A DNA stretch of 56,736 nt, taken from the NCBI GenBank assembly GCA_910592205.1, contig CAJVPJ010000049.1, positions 1 through 56,736 on the forward strand, written 5' to 3'. Of the stretch, positions 44,743 to 55,075 are shown piece by piece; position 1 is the first letter of the stretch, and each line of letters opens with the position of its first letter. Below the pieces are notes generated by a model. It worked only from the letters and a program-made list of their open reading frames with translations, did no database searches and was not told the DNA's origin. The translations under genes and the position numbers were made by a program. This DNA comes from Paraglomus occultum. Lineage: Eukaryota > Glomeromycota > Glomeromycetes > Paraglomerales > Paraglomeraceae.

Positions 44743-45767
44743 TAATAAAAAGTACATATAGATTAGAGAATACAATAAAGTTACGGCTTATAACACGCAA
44801 AACCAAAAAGTGTGACACTCGCTTATTCACAACGAGGTGCTCGCGAGAGCCCCGTGTAAGCCGTTTTTATCTATCTACCAGGAAGAGTATTTAGTAGGGA
44901 GGAGGGGAATTGAATTCTACTGGAGGATCTATTGATCGAAGAAGAATTTGGTCCATGTTAATCTTAAATAAATAAATAAATAAACAAACAGAACTGCGGC
45001 GCAGCGAGCCGAGTGGATCGCGTGGAGAAGAAACATGAGGCTCGCTTGCGAGTTCTCGCAGCAATAGCAACTAGTCAGCCAGGCGAGCCAAATTTTGTGT
45101 TGCTGATGATGTATCATAATAATAATAAATAAGGATCGTCATACTGAGCATGGCGGCAGCATCACAAGGTGTCTACCAATTGTTTTTTGAAACTTTCAAC
45201 ACACGATTTTGTAAATAGCCACAAAAACATAAGTGTATAATGAATGCGTATACAGCGAACCGTAGAAGCGCACGTTGGTTGTTATGAAAAAATGACCAGC
45301 TATTTCGCGTAACCTTTGTAGAAGGTGACTGTTTATTACTGATTGGCACGATGATTAAGTATGTGAGAGTGGTAGCGAGAGTGATAGGGATAGAAGAAGA
45401 AACACTAATCACTGAAAGCGTTCAAACTGTCACATCAATAGCCTGATGTCTGTAAGTTGGATGAACCGCGTATCCCGTCTCAATCACATAAATCAAATTG
45501 TGCATAATAGTTAGTGTGTGGAGTCTTCAAGATCCTACAGACTTAGAGAAGTTCATGAGTGTCAAACCACTAAGTAAATATAGGGAGAGTGCATTATCAA
45601 TGGACCCTTGATATAATTCGAAAAAATTCCGGTGAGGAATTAAAATCAGACAATTCTTTAAACTGCAAGCTGTTTTTTCAAGGGATGTTTTATGTGCCTT
45701 GTTGAGATTAGAAACAAAATTGCTACTAGGCAGCTGCAATCCAATTGTCCATTATAGCACATATGCA
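44743..45767. other. Gap downstream of the fucosyltransferase-like gene
   Basis: Holds an imperfect hairpin at 44783-44864 (listed), an AAAT/AAAC simple repeat at about 44966-44990, and a locally GC-richer stretch at about 44993-45065 (GCGGCGCAGCGAGCCGAG). No gene recognised. Confidence 0.5.
44783..44864. repeat. Imperfect long hairpin in the 3' flank
   Basis: ACGGCTTATAACACG at 44783-44797 pairs with CGTGTAAGCCGT at 44853-44864 with a small bulge, and the loop holds an internal palindrome GCTCGCGAGAGC (44839-44850). It could be a transcript 3' structure or a MITE remnant. Confidence 0.5.
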
Positions 45768-45898
45768 CAGTGAAAGTCGATATAACGGACTATCGATATA
45801 GCGGACACTAATTATAACGGACTTTTTCTCTGGGACGGAATTTCGAGTGTCATATTAAAATTCTATTTAATAAAAATTCGATATAACAATATAAGGAC
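45768..45898. mobile_element. Pogo/Tigger-like MITE, family B copy 2
   Basis: Begins CAGTGAAAGTCGATATAACG and contains three further TATAGCGGAC/TATAACGGAC copies in tandem spacing. Its inner part (CTGGGACGGAATTTCG, ATTCTATTTAATAAAAATTC) is the reverse complement of 8380-8430. The right end is worn, ending at about GATATAACAATATAAGGAC. No coding capacity. Confidence 0.65.
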
Positions 45899-46508
45899 AA
45901 GACTAGTTCGTAACACAAAATATTTATGCTCCATATTCCATATTAATGTTAAAATGAAGCAGTCCATAAACAGATTAATTATGCTCTTGATGAAAATAAA
46001 ATTACTCGGCAAAGGCCCTGATGGTATGCTGAACATGGTTTTCAATTACAATGGAATAAAGAATTGAATAGACATAAGATTATGTGGGGCGCTGAAAAGT
46101 TCTGATAATTATAATGGGGCTCTATCTCAGAAATTGGCGTTTGGCTTTGATACACATAATCTCAAGGAATAAAGAAAAAAAAAAGATGACTGAAATCCGT
46201 TGTTGAGAAATTGCTCCTTCTTTATATTACGCCTTATAAAACAATCCCAGTCAGATAAGCCACGAAAACGAAATACTATGTTCTTATTTTTGGAAGAATG
46301 GTCGCGATGTAACCAAAATTTGCCAATAGATTAATTAGTGTTAATATTAACAATGACCAGGTTTTGGGCATATGTACTACAAAGTCTTTTTACTCTCCAT
46401 AAAATGATAGTTTAATGCGAATAGAATTTTTACTTGTGTCATCCAAACGCACATGACGTCAGATGTTCACTTTGTCGAGAAATCTTTATTATTATTATTA
46501 TTATTATT
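45899..46508. other. Promoter region of the WDR89 homologue
   Basis: AT-rich, ending in an uninterrupted TTA/TAT triplet repeat (about 46484-46508) that runs straight into the start codon. No gene recognised. Confidence 0.55.
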
Positions 46509-47798
46509 ATGGCCAACATTGTATCTCCACTCAGTCTTATATATAGGACTCGATTTTCTACAACAGACGTCTACATTTTCGATATAACGGCGAATTCATC
46601 CTCTTACATAGTATCCGGGTCACAGAACGAAATAAAACTGTATGATCGTCAAACTTTAAATAATACTCGAGTACTTCCCTTTCATAAAGACTCCATTACA
46701 AAAATAAAGAGTCAAGGAGATTTCTACTTGATATCAAGTTCAAAGGATGGTCATATTGCATTTTGGGACTTGAGGACCACCGACACACCTTCGATAATTT
46801 ATCACGGTACATAATATAATGAGCTTTCGATTGCTGATATATACAATATGCTAACTGCCGTTTCTACAGCAACGCACGCTGAGCCATTGCTGTCTTTCGA
46901 CATTAATTTCTCAGAGACGCTTCTCGCGGCAGGAACCGAGCTTGTTGCGGAGGATGCCAAAATTATCTTTTGGTGAATAGGCTTTGTGATTGCTACATAT
47001 GAAATGTGATATAAAACTGTTAACTGTTGTGTACTCATAATTGAGCCTTACCTGATGAACAGGGATATACGTGCGTCATCCATAATAACCGAATTCACAG
47101 AGTCACATAGTGACGATGTCACGAATCTTCAATTTCACCCAATATCTGCCACTCGTTTGTTGACGGGAGCAGAGGATGGAATTGTGTGTAATTACGACAT
47201 AAGTAATTTTGACGAAGACGAGGCATTGGTCTCAGTAATAAATTCGGAATCCACAGTACATAAAGCCGGATACTTTGGTCCGCAAGGCGAATATGTCTAT
47301 TGCTTGACGCATACTGAAACATTTGGTCTGTGGTCGATAGAGAGCGACGCCTTGTGTAATTTTGGAGATGTTAGATCGTTCTCATCACCTGGAGTCTGTT
47401 CGATCGATTACGCAATTGACTGCTATTACAATAATAATACGCAGAGACTATATTTATTAGGAGGATCCAACGGGTAAGCAGCTGTTGCATAACATATGCT
47501 TTATTATGTGTGCTCACGTTTCTCATTACCCTTCATTGATGCCAACAGGGGAGATATTTCCATAATACATGTAGCTGTGAATGAATTGCAATTCTGTCAG
47601 GTGTTGAAAGGCGGACATACTGAAGTTGTTAGAAGCATCTGCTGGGATCCTGAGGTGTGCTTGTTATTATCATTGCAAGCGAATCTTCCGCATAATCCAA
47701 ATGTGACATGTTGTATCTATTCTTCTCTTTTCTTTTAGATAAATACGCTATTGTCCGGAGGTGAAGATTCCGTGTTATCTTTATGGGCGACAATATAA
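46509..47798 (+). CDS. WDR89: WDR89 homologue, WD40 repeat protein
   Basis: Five exons (46509-46806, 46870-46972, 47063-47473, 47549-47654, 47739-47798) join in frame to 325 residues; introns are 63, 90, 75 and 84 bp. The order and spacing of repeats match metazoan WDR89: SKDGHIAFWDLR, then LLSFDINFSETLLAAGTE with an acidic pair before KIIFWDIR, ESHSDDVTNLQFHP, GAEDGIVCNYDIS, GGHTEVVRSICWDPE and, to close, LLSGGEDSVLSLWA. These give six to seven blades of a beta-propeller, presumably a protein-interaction scaffold; no molecular role is firmly known for the family. The start ATG abuts a TTA triplet repeat; no earlier in-frame ATG exists. It converges on TRM6 with a 322-bp gap. Confidence 0.85.
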
Positions 47799-48120
47799 AG
47801 GTATTCATTCATGATATCGTAATCTACCTTATTGCGAACGTCAATATTATTTTATTACTATAAAACAATCTGAAACTAATACTACACGTGGACAACGTTT
47901 GATTACATACATATGAAGATATTAACGGAACGTAACAGGAACTACGCAAAACGTCATATCACGGGCATTTATTGTTTCACTCGTGGAGAATCTTTATGTT
48001 GATCAGGCTTTTGGCTGCAACCATGTCAATAAACCAGCCTGATGCTTATATCTATTCGGACAGTAAGATCTGTTTAATAGTCGGTGCTCGCAAATGAGTC
48101 ACAGTACTCAATTGTTCATA
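47799..48120. other. Convergent 3' gap between WDR89 and TRM6
   Basis: 322 bp holding the two 3' ends. Nothing else seen. Confidence 0.6.
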
Positions 48121-50202
48121 TTACTCGATCGCGTCTGTCATCATCTGATCCTGGCTGCTAGATGATTTATCTATTTGCCGTTTCACAGTTTCCACAGACG
48201 GTCCAGCATAGCCCGGATCATCGTTATTTATAATGCGCTTGGCGTGTAAGATATAACCACCACCGCCGGATATAGTCATCTCTGGATGTGTACGTCCAGG
48301 CAATACCTGACGCAAGTAACGCACAAAGTCATTGAATGAATACAAATACGAAACGCTTACTTTATAATTAGGACTTACCTGATAATTGCGTAACCAACTT
48401 TCGGTAATCTCGGGGTTAATACACTGTTTAGACATTCGAAGATAAGTGAACGCGTCTACCAATACCTAATGGATAGTATGTGATTATAAGTTTGATAGGT
48501 TTAGAATAATACATATTCGTGGAACGTCCCCTACCTCTTTGTGTATAGAATATATTACAATTGGTCTCGATCCCGCTACGTAGGGAAGCAAAGCCTCTAG
48601 AATCGACTTCGGTTGATATTGACTGGCGACCAGTAAACTGCATTGCAATATTGGTGAAAAAAAAGTAGCTGAAAAAGATCTCAAATTCCGCATAGAGCCA
48701 TACAAACCCATCAAATTCCCCTTGCCAAAGAGCCTCTCTTGCATCATTAAGTCTTTCGTATCGCATCTTCTTACGCAAATAATATTCGAGATCTTTCTCT
48801 TCTAATTTCGATTCATCTTTATATAAGAAATCCTCTGTTGCGGCAGAGATGTAATTAATTAATTAATTGTTCCTTAGCTCTGATTACCAATAAACATTAA
48901 AACGCAGACTTACGTTCATTGTCATCTTTAAAGACCTGTATCCACGACAATGTCTTTAGTGAATCAGTAATCTTCTTCGTAAAATTCATGTACTTTATTA
49001 TATCATAATTAGGTGTCTCGTGCTCGTGAATTCCCAAAACAAAACCATATCCTTTGATTTAAAAGTTTTCTTTTGGTTACGTTGAGTTGGACAGGGAAAT
49101 TGGTCAAATAGAAAACCACATATTCAACATGACCAACAGACATCTTTAGAAAAAGAGATCCCATACCTCCCAGTCTCTCCATTACCCCGGAAATCAACAT
49201 TCCCCGAACATCATCTACTACAATATATTTGGCATTCGCGTGCACATTCGCCAAAGTTAGAATCTGAGACAGTGTGTCTATTCGAAGATCTCTGTACATG
49301 CAAACAGGAATCAAAGTATAAGTATAATCGCAACCATATTCAATACATAATTATAAACAAAACCAACCATTACCTTATCTTCTCTGGGCGATTACTATAA
49401 ACGTAGCTCCACACGGAGTACAAAGTCGGCTTAACGGGTGTAAAAACTTTTGAAAACCTATCAAAAATTGGATTAATTCCCACATATAAAAGTTTTTCTC
49501 ATCCGCTATCATACATACTTCGCTTCTTTACGCTTGATATACTTTGCCTTGGAATATTCTGTCTTTTTATTAAAAGTCGAATGACCTTCAACCACCTTCT
49601 TGATAATTTCCTATAAATGCAGTTAAACTTATCAAGCACGTGTGACACAGAAATCGAGGCTAAAAACAAGACATACTTGTCCGCCTACTCCTTCTTGCTT
49701 CATTCTTTCGATTTCTTCATGAGATAAATTTTGTTTTGCTGGATCATCCACAATGTCTTTATTGTTCGCTTCAGTATCGTCTTTCATCAAAGTAAATATC
49801 AGAAACAGACATTCCTACAACACACTGCGTGACAAAATTCACGTACCAACATCGACAAATGCAACATTCTTTATAATCTTGGCTTTCGTTCCCTCGTAAA
49901 TTTCATAAGAGTATCCGTAAGGATGTCCGATAATGCTATTGGTATCAAAATTACCAAACTTGCCGAGAGATACTTGGCTGAATTGAACGTTTTAAATTAA
50001 TTCGTAACTCTACCAAGTGAGTATCATGAATGTAAACGTACGTGTCTTTCTTGAGTCTTACTGCTTTAACGTTTCCACTTGGCATTTTCAGCAATACAAA
50101 CTGATCAGGACAAATGATATGAGAGTCTTCGCCGACCTCTTGTTGACTCTGTCCCTGATGTTCGGTCAGCGAGAGTGGCCTCTCAGCAAATTGGGTTTCC
50201 AT
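48121..50202 (-). CDS. TRM6: tRNA (adenine-58-N1) methyltransferase non-catalytic subunit TRM6/GCD10
   Basis: A multi-exon gene from ATG 50202 to a stop at 48121. In order: CPDQFVLLKMPSGNVKAVRL, then across a 64-bp intron (49978-50041) VSLGKFGNFDTNSIIGHPYG, EIIKKVVEGHSTFNKKTE with KAKYIKRKEAK, DLRIDTLSQILTLANVHANA, IVVDDVRGMLISGVMERLGG, EALWQGEFDG spliced to LLVASQYQPKSILEALLPYV, IVIYSIHKE, ESWLRNYQ spliced to VLPGRTHPEMTISGGGGYIL. This is the full block order of the Trm6 family. With catalytic Trm61 it makes m1A58 in tRNAs, including initiator tRNA, in the nucleus. Trm6 itself lacks the SAM-binding motif, as expected. The last intron (48307-48378, 72 bp) is a multiple of three and stop-free, so reading through would add 24 residues. 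Divergent from the large WD40 gene. Confidence 0.9.
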
Positions 50203-50856
50203 AATTCCAAATCATGTATATCGACAGACTAGCAAAAGTTGTTGAAGCCGTCTGCCGATCTTTCCCGTAACAAGATTGTCATGATAATTGGGCTTGTAAT
50301 GACCATGTTAATATTTACATACACAGGGCATTACGAACGCGAATTAAAAGAATGATGACTGACATTAATCATCACATCAGCGTTTCGAACTCACTGTTAC
50401 GGCTTGATTCATAGAAAATCCTCCTGATGGATGAAGCTATATTGGTCGAACCGATTCTGTATCTGTTTGGAGCATTAATATAGCCATTACATCAAAAGAT
50501 AATGCAAATGTCGAAGCGAAAATGTTGATGTCCCTTATGAGAAACGTTATAATCTTATTCTTGTTAATCAAATTGTCCGAAGTGTCAAAGTCGACTTTCT
50601 TGTTGCCAATAGTTCACCCGTATCACATGTCTGTACATTTCGATACCCCATATTTGGGGAATCAAAAAATTTAGCCCCGAAAACATTGTTGTGACGTAAA
50701 CGTTCACTTCTTGCAGTATGTCCCATTTAAATTTATCTGGAATTTAAACGTCGGATCGAAAACCACAGAACAGTAAAGCGCAAGAAGCCAGCCTTTTCAT
50801 TACACAATACTTTCTACGCGTCTTAAATTAATGAAGATAAGCTTTGACACGAAATA
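50203..50856. other. Divergent promoter region, TRM6 / large WD40 gene
   Basis: 654 bp between divergently transcribed genes. AT-rich; no defined element recognised. Confidence 0.5.
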
Positions 50857-53800
50857 ATGACATCAAATAATGGCCAAGATAGCTCGAAACAGAACAGAAG
50901 TTCTATTGAGAAATTGCGAGTCTTGAATAAAGCCAAAGATCAGCTTGAGCGACTTTTAAATGTTGCCGCAAGTCACATTCTAGCTACAAACATCGGCCAG
51001 CCGACAGCAAACATAGATGCTCAGTGGATAAATGAACATGGTAAGTGGAATGACCTGACGACGAAGATGACAAGGATCGGCTGCTCCCCATTTACCACTC
51101 AGCTTCCAAGAAGGCTAGTAAATGCAGATGCAGGCAAACGTCCTGGAACGGTCTTGGTTTCCCAACAAACTTCATCGACAAGTAATCCACAAGTTAATAC
51201 CGGAATGCGCAAGAATTTTGCCAAGAAATCAATGATACCAAAGTCCGATGATTTAGAAAATAACAAAGAAACAAAGTTTTTTGCAAAGAAATCCATGATA
51301 CCAAAAGAAACACTTGATTCAACTCAAGCAGAATCATCCTTTTCTGGATCTATGGGAACGTCAAAACTACTGAGCGTAGAAATAGACGAAAATAAGCATT
51401 TAATGCGAGAAGCTCTAGGGCAGCGACCTTATATGGAAAAGCCAAGAGCGCCGGTGACACCGATATATGCTACATTTAGTGTGGAGAATTGGAACCCAGT
51501 TAATTTCGAGTTTATTGCTGAGTTACCGGAACAGTTTATTACTAAACCAAGTAAACAACCTCCAATAAATAGACGTATAGAAGGGTCAAAAAAGACGTCA
51601 AAGTCCTGGATCCCTCCAGTGCACACGGGCTTGCCTGAACATGCAGATTGTAATAGGTCTTCTTCATTCACAAATGAGCATACAACGCCTAATGACACTA
51701 TCGTTCAAAGCAGTTCGACAGCAGGTATAGCTGCGACCAATGATTCTAATGAACTCCCACCTGCCACTGATTTGCTATGTGAAAGTCCGTCAGAAAAAAG
51801 GAAACGAGACGATGACGACGACGACGATCCAGATTCATTAGATTATAATAAGCGACTTAAAACAGATTGGCGCGAATTGGCACCAAACTACATAGAAATA
51901 ATAGATGAGGTTGATAGTAATGGTATAAAAAAAACAATAAACATGACGGGAATGTCGACGGCAACGGCAACGACAACAACGATAGTGTTAATGGTAATTG
52001 TAATTATGGCCATGGTAATGACAATGATAATGATGGTGTTGATGGTGATGCTTATAATTATAATGATATTAATGCGAGGAAAGAGCACGAGATATGTCCT
52101 GCAGTAGTCCCTTTAGAGGTCGTTGGCTCATTGAGGGAGTCTTCTACCAGTAATGAGCCGCCTGAGAGATCTATTTCCCCACAAAAACTGTCACCCTGTA
52201 AGGATGCGCACTTACGGGAAGGAGATGCGCTTGTTGTTGACGAAGATAGTCAGACAGAAATTGGAAGTCAAGACAGTCATAGATCAACTGTTGAGAATTG
52301 CGACTATCAAGGGAGGAACGCGATGAGTGAAGATGGTCATAGTGACAGAAACGACGATGATCATGATAGTGAAGTCACCAGTTTGGGAGAAAGTGAAGAT
52401 ATGGGAGTTGACGTTGATTCAACATTAGTGGTAAGTTATTGTTCTGTTTGGGCTACTGTGAAATTTTTTGGAAAGGGATCTCTGATAATGTTCCATTAGT
52501 AAACTTGGTTTAGTCTAACTTCACGTTTACTGGCCATTCAATCTGTAATATACTTACGAAAATGTTTGCATATGTCTATACGCATGTTTCTTGTTTATGC
52601 TCTAGTCCTCTCGTACAGCTTGCGAAGGTACATGTTTTATGTGGAATTCAATAACATAAATGGATGGTTTTTTGACATCTAATACATTCTTGATTTTGTT
52701 AAGATGATTATTTCGCTGAAGATATTGAAGAAATGATTAAGCTGGAATTAAAGGCTACTCAGCAAGAAATGGATGAACGTATTCGATTGGTAGGTAGAAA
52801 GCGTCCATTTAGGCGAAATAAAATATTATCAATCAATTATACATTCACATTTCCTAGAGATATGAACGGATTTTTGAAAAATCAGACAATAAATGTGCAA
52901 GAAAAAAAATCACAGATAGTGGTACGTTTCTTTTTGAAGCATTTTCTTTGTATCGGGTTAGGGCGATTCGAGATAGAAGTTATTATATGCACAGCGCAAA
53001 TTATTTGACAATCGTCATTGTGCGCCAAATACTGACAGTACATGATAATGAACGTAAGATATTTCAGGTGATACAGTGCAGAAGACGTTATTAAGAAGAG
53101 AGTTACGTGGTATATCGTCTTGTGCCCAAGCACGTCTTGGAATACAGAGTCTATTTCAAACATTACAGTTAGCTTTGGTATTTCACGAAGCAAGTGGAAG
53201 TGTAGTCGACATTGCATTCTGCGAAGCCGAACGGTTAGTTTTTTAATTAATTGTTTGTTGCGAATTATGGTATTGGTTATTTATTAGGCTGTTGATGCGG
53301 GAGAAATAATTTGGATAATTATACGTCTCTGACAATAAGTTGTTACCTTTGCTTAGTTTGTTCTGATCTTGAATTTCGTTTGTCACAATATTTTATGTCT
53401 ATTTGTATGTCTCGTCGCCGCCAGTTTAATTTATTTGACTCTATTTTACATCCCGCTAGTAAAACTCGTGTTGCAATTTGCTGTGCAACAAATGATAATC
53501 CAGATTATAACACTGAAGGCAACCTGAAATTTTACGATCCGACATCGAGTACATTGTATCATTTCCTTGGCCATCATTCGAAATCTCGGGCTGGTGTTGC
53601 TTGCTTTGATACGGTAACTGATGCTAAATTCTCACCTGATGGAAGAGTATTGTTGGCTGCAGATGACAAAGGACAGTGCATACTATGGGATACATCCTGT
53701 GGAAAGTCAACCGGCCATCTACATGGAAGCGACAGTAAGTTTGCGTAGGATGAATTGATCATGAGAATAAAACTTTATTAAATTTTGGCGATTTTAATTA

Positions 53801-54692
53801 TGTCACAGATTGTCGTGATATAATCAATCGTGTTGCTGTGCGTGCAACACCCATCTCAACCCACTACCAATTTGCCTCTTGTCTATCATCGGGCAACGTC
53901 AATCTTTTTGACGTTACCCCTAAACGTAATTCTTATAGTCTTCAACGTCGAACCAGTTACGACGAGAAAGACAACCGTGTGGCAAGTGACATTCTATTTG
54001 GCCGCCATCGGTGCGCCGATACTATAATTGTGGGATACAACGGTAAAGGAAATAAGGGTGGCGGAGTAGTGAGGGTGTGGAATATTGAGCGAAGGAAGGT
54101 AATGAAGCAGTTCGCAAAAGCCCAGAGAAGTGTTTCATGTATTGCTGTAGCTCGTTCAGGGTCATTCGGAGTGTGTGGAACTAGTGGGGCTAATGCCAAA
54201 GAAGTAGGAGATGGTAGGATATGGCTGTACGATCTGCCAGATAGTGATCCCATCGCCTCAGCTGCGACCACCGAAAAAGATGCGACTTTAGTCTCAATCA
54301 GTCCGAACGAGAGTTATGTTGCGGTCGGTGGTGCGAACAATATTGTAGAAGTATATGACACCCGTTTCTTTGACCGAGTTCTCGCCACTCTGCCTCATGT
54401 AAAATCGTCTATAGATGGCGGTGACGGTATAGAGGCCATTCAGTGGCCTAGCGGGCACATGATATTATCTGGAGGCGAAGACGGTGTGAGAATATGGGAC
54501 CTGGCCAAGTCAGGGTCAGAAATGTTAGTGAAGAGTTTTGAGTGCTTTGATGGGAATGTGGGAGCAGTCGCATTGTCTGAGAATATGGATTTCATGTGTG
54601 TTGGCAGTAGTACTGGGAGTGTATACGTGTTCACGGTTGATGAAGAGAAAGCTATGAAGATGCGAGAAAGATTTTCAATAATAAGTAGGTGA
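50857..54692 (+). CDS. Large protein with disordered acidic N-terminal half and C-terminal WD40 propeller
   Basis: Starts MTSNNGQDSSKQN at 50857. Residues 1-350 are polar and probably disordered after a short helical start (KLRVLNKAKDQLERLL). The motif pair KNFAKKSMIPKSDD / KFFAKKSMIPKETL is an internal repeat, and EKRKRDDDDDDDP is an acidic, nuclear-signal-like run. After a frame change near 51930 (see findings) an acidic Asn/Asp/Ser-rich segment leads to 52430. Small helical exons follow at 52.7-53.2 kb (EDIEEMIKLELKATQQEMDE, then LLRRELRGISSCAQARLGIQ, VFHEASGSVVDIAFCEAER). From about 53.42 kb the WD40 part runs to the stop: DAKFSPDGRVLLAADDKGQC, GGVVRVWNIERRKVMKQFAK, HMILSGGEDGVRIWDLA, VGSSTGSVYVFTVDEE. 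A chromatin or ubiquitin-ligase adaptor role is possible but not shown. I do not recognise the family, and some splice sites remain unresolved. Confidence 0.7.
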
Positions 54693-55075
54693 CAAGTACT
54701 TGAAGTCGCCCAACAATGAATAAACTGCAGATTGGTGTATTATTGAGTTTAATGTAAGTCTAAGCAAATCAAGTGCGTACTAATCAGCATAGCAATAAAT
54801 GATCATTATGAGTGTAAATATGGCTCTGAAAGTAAATATACTCGCCAAGCATCACGTTAATGAAAAATATGTTAGACAAAACAAAAGACTTATGACATGC
54901 GAGGCATGGCTTTCTAAAGATGTAGACGTTACGCTAAAGGTTAGCCTCGTTGCATCGTTTATATCAATCCAATAGGGTTGACCGAGATACGACTGTACTG
55001 GCTGTCATGGTAAAATATATGCAATTTCATAAGATAAAATAATCGATGAACAAACATAAGCAATATATTCGTTTC
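54693..55075. other. Convergent 3' gap between the WD40 gene and RAD50
   Basis: 383 bp, AT-rich, holding both 3' ends. Nothing else seen. Confidence 0.6.
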
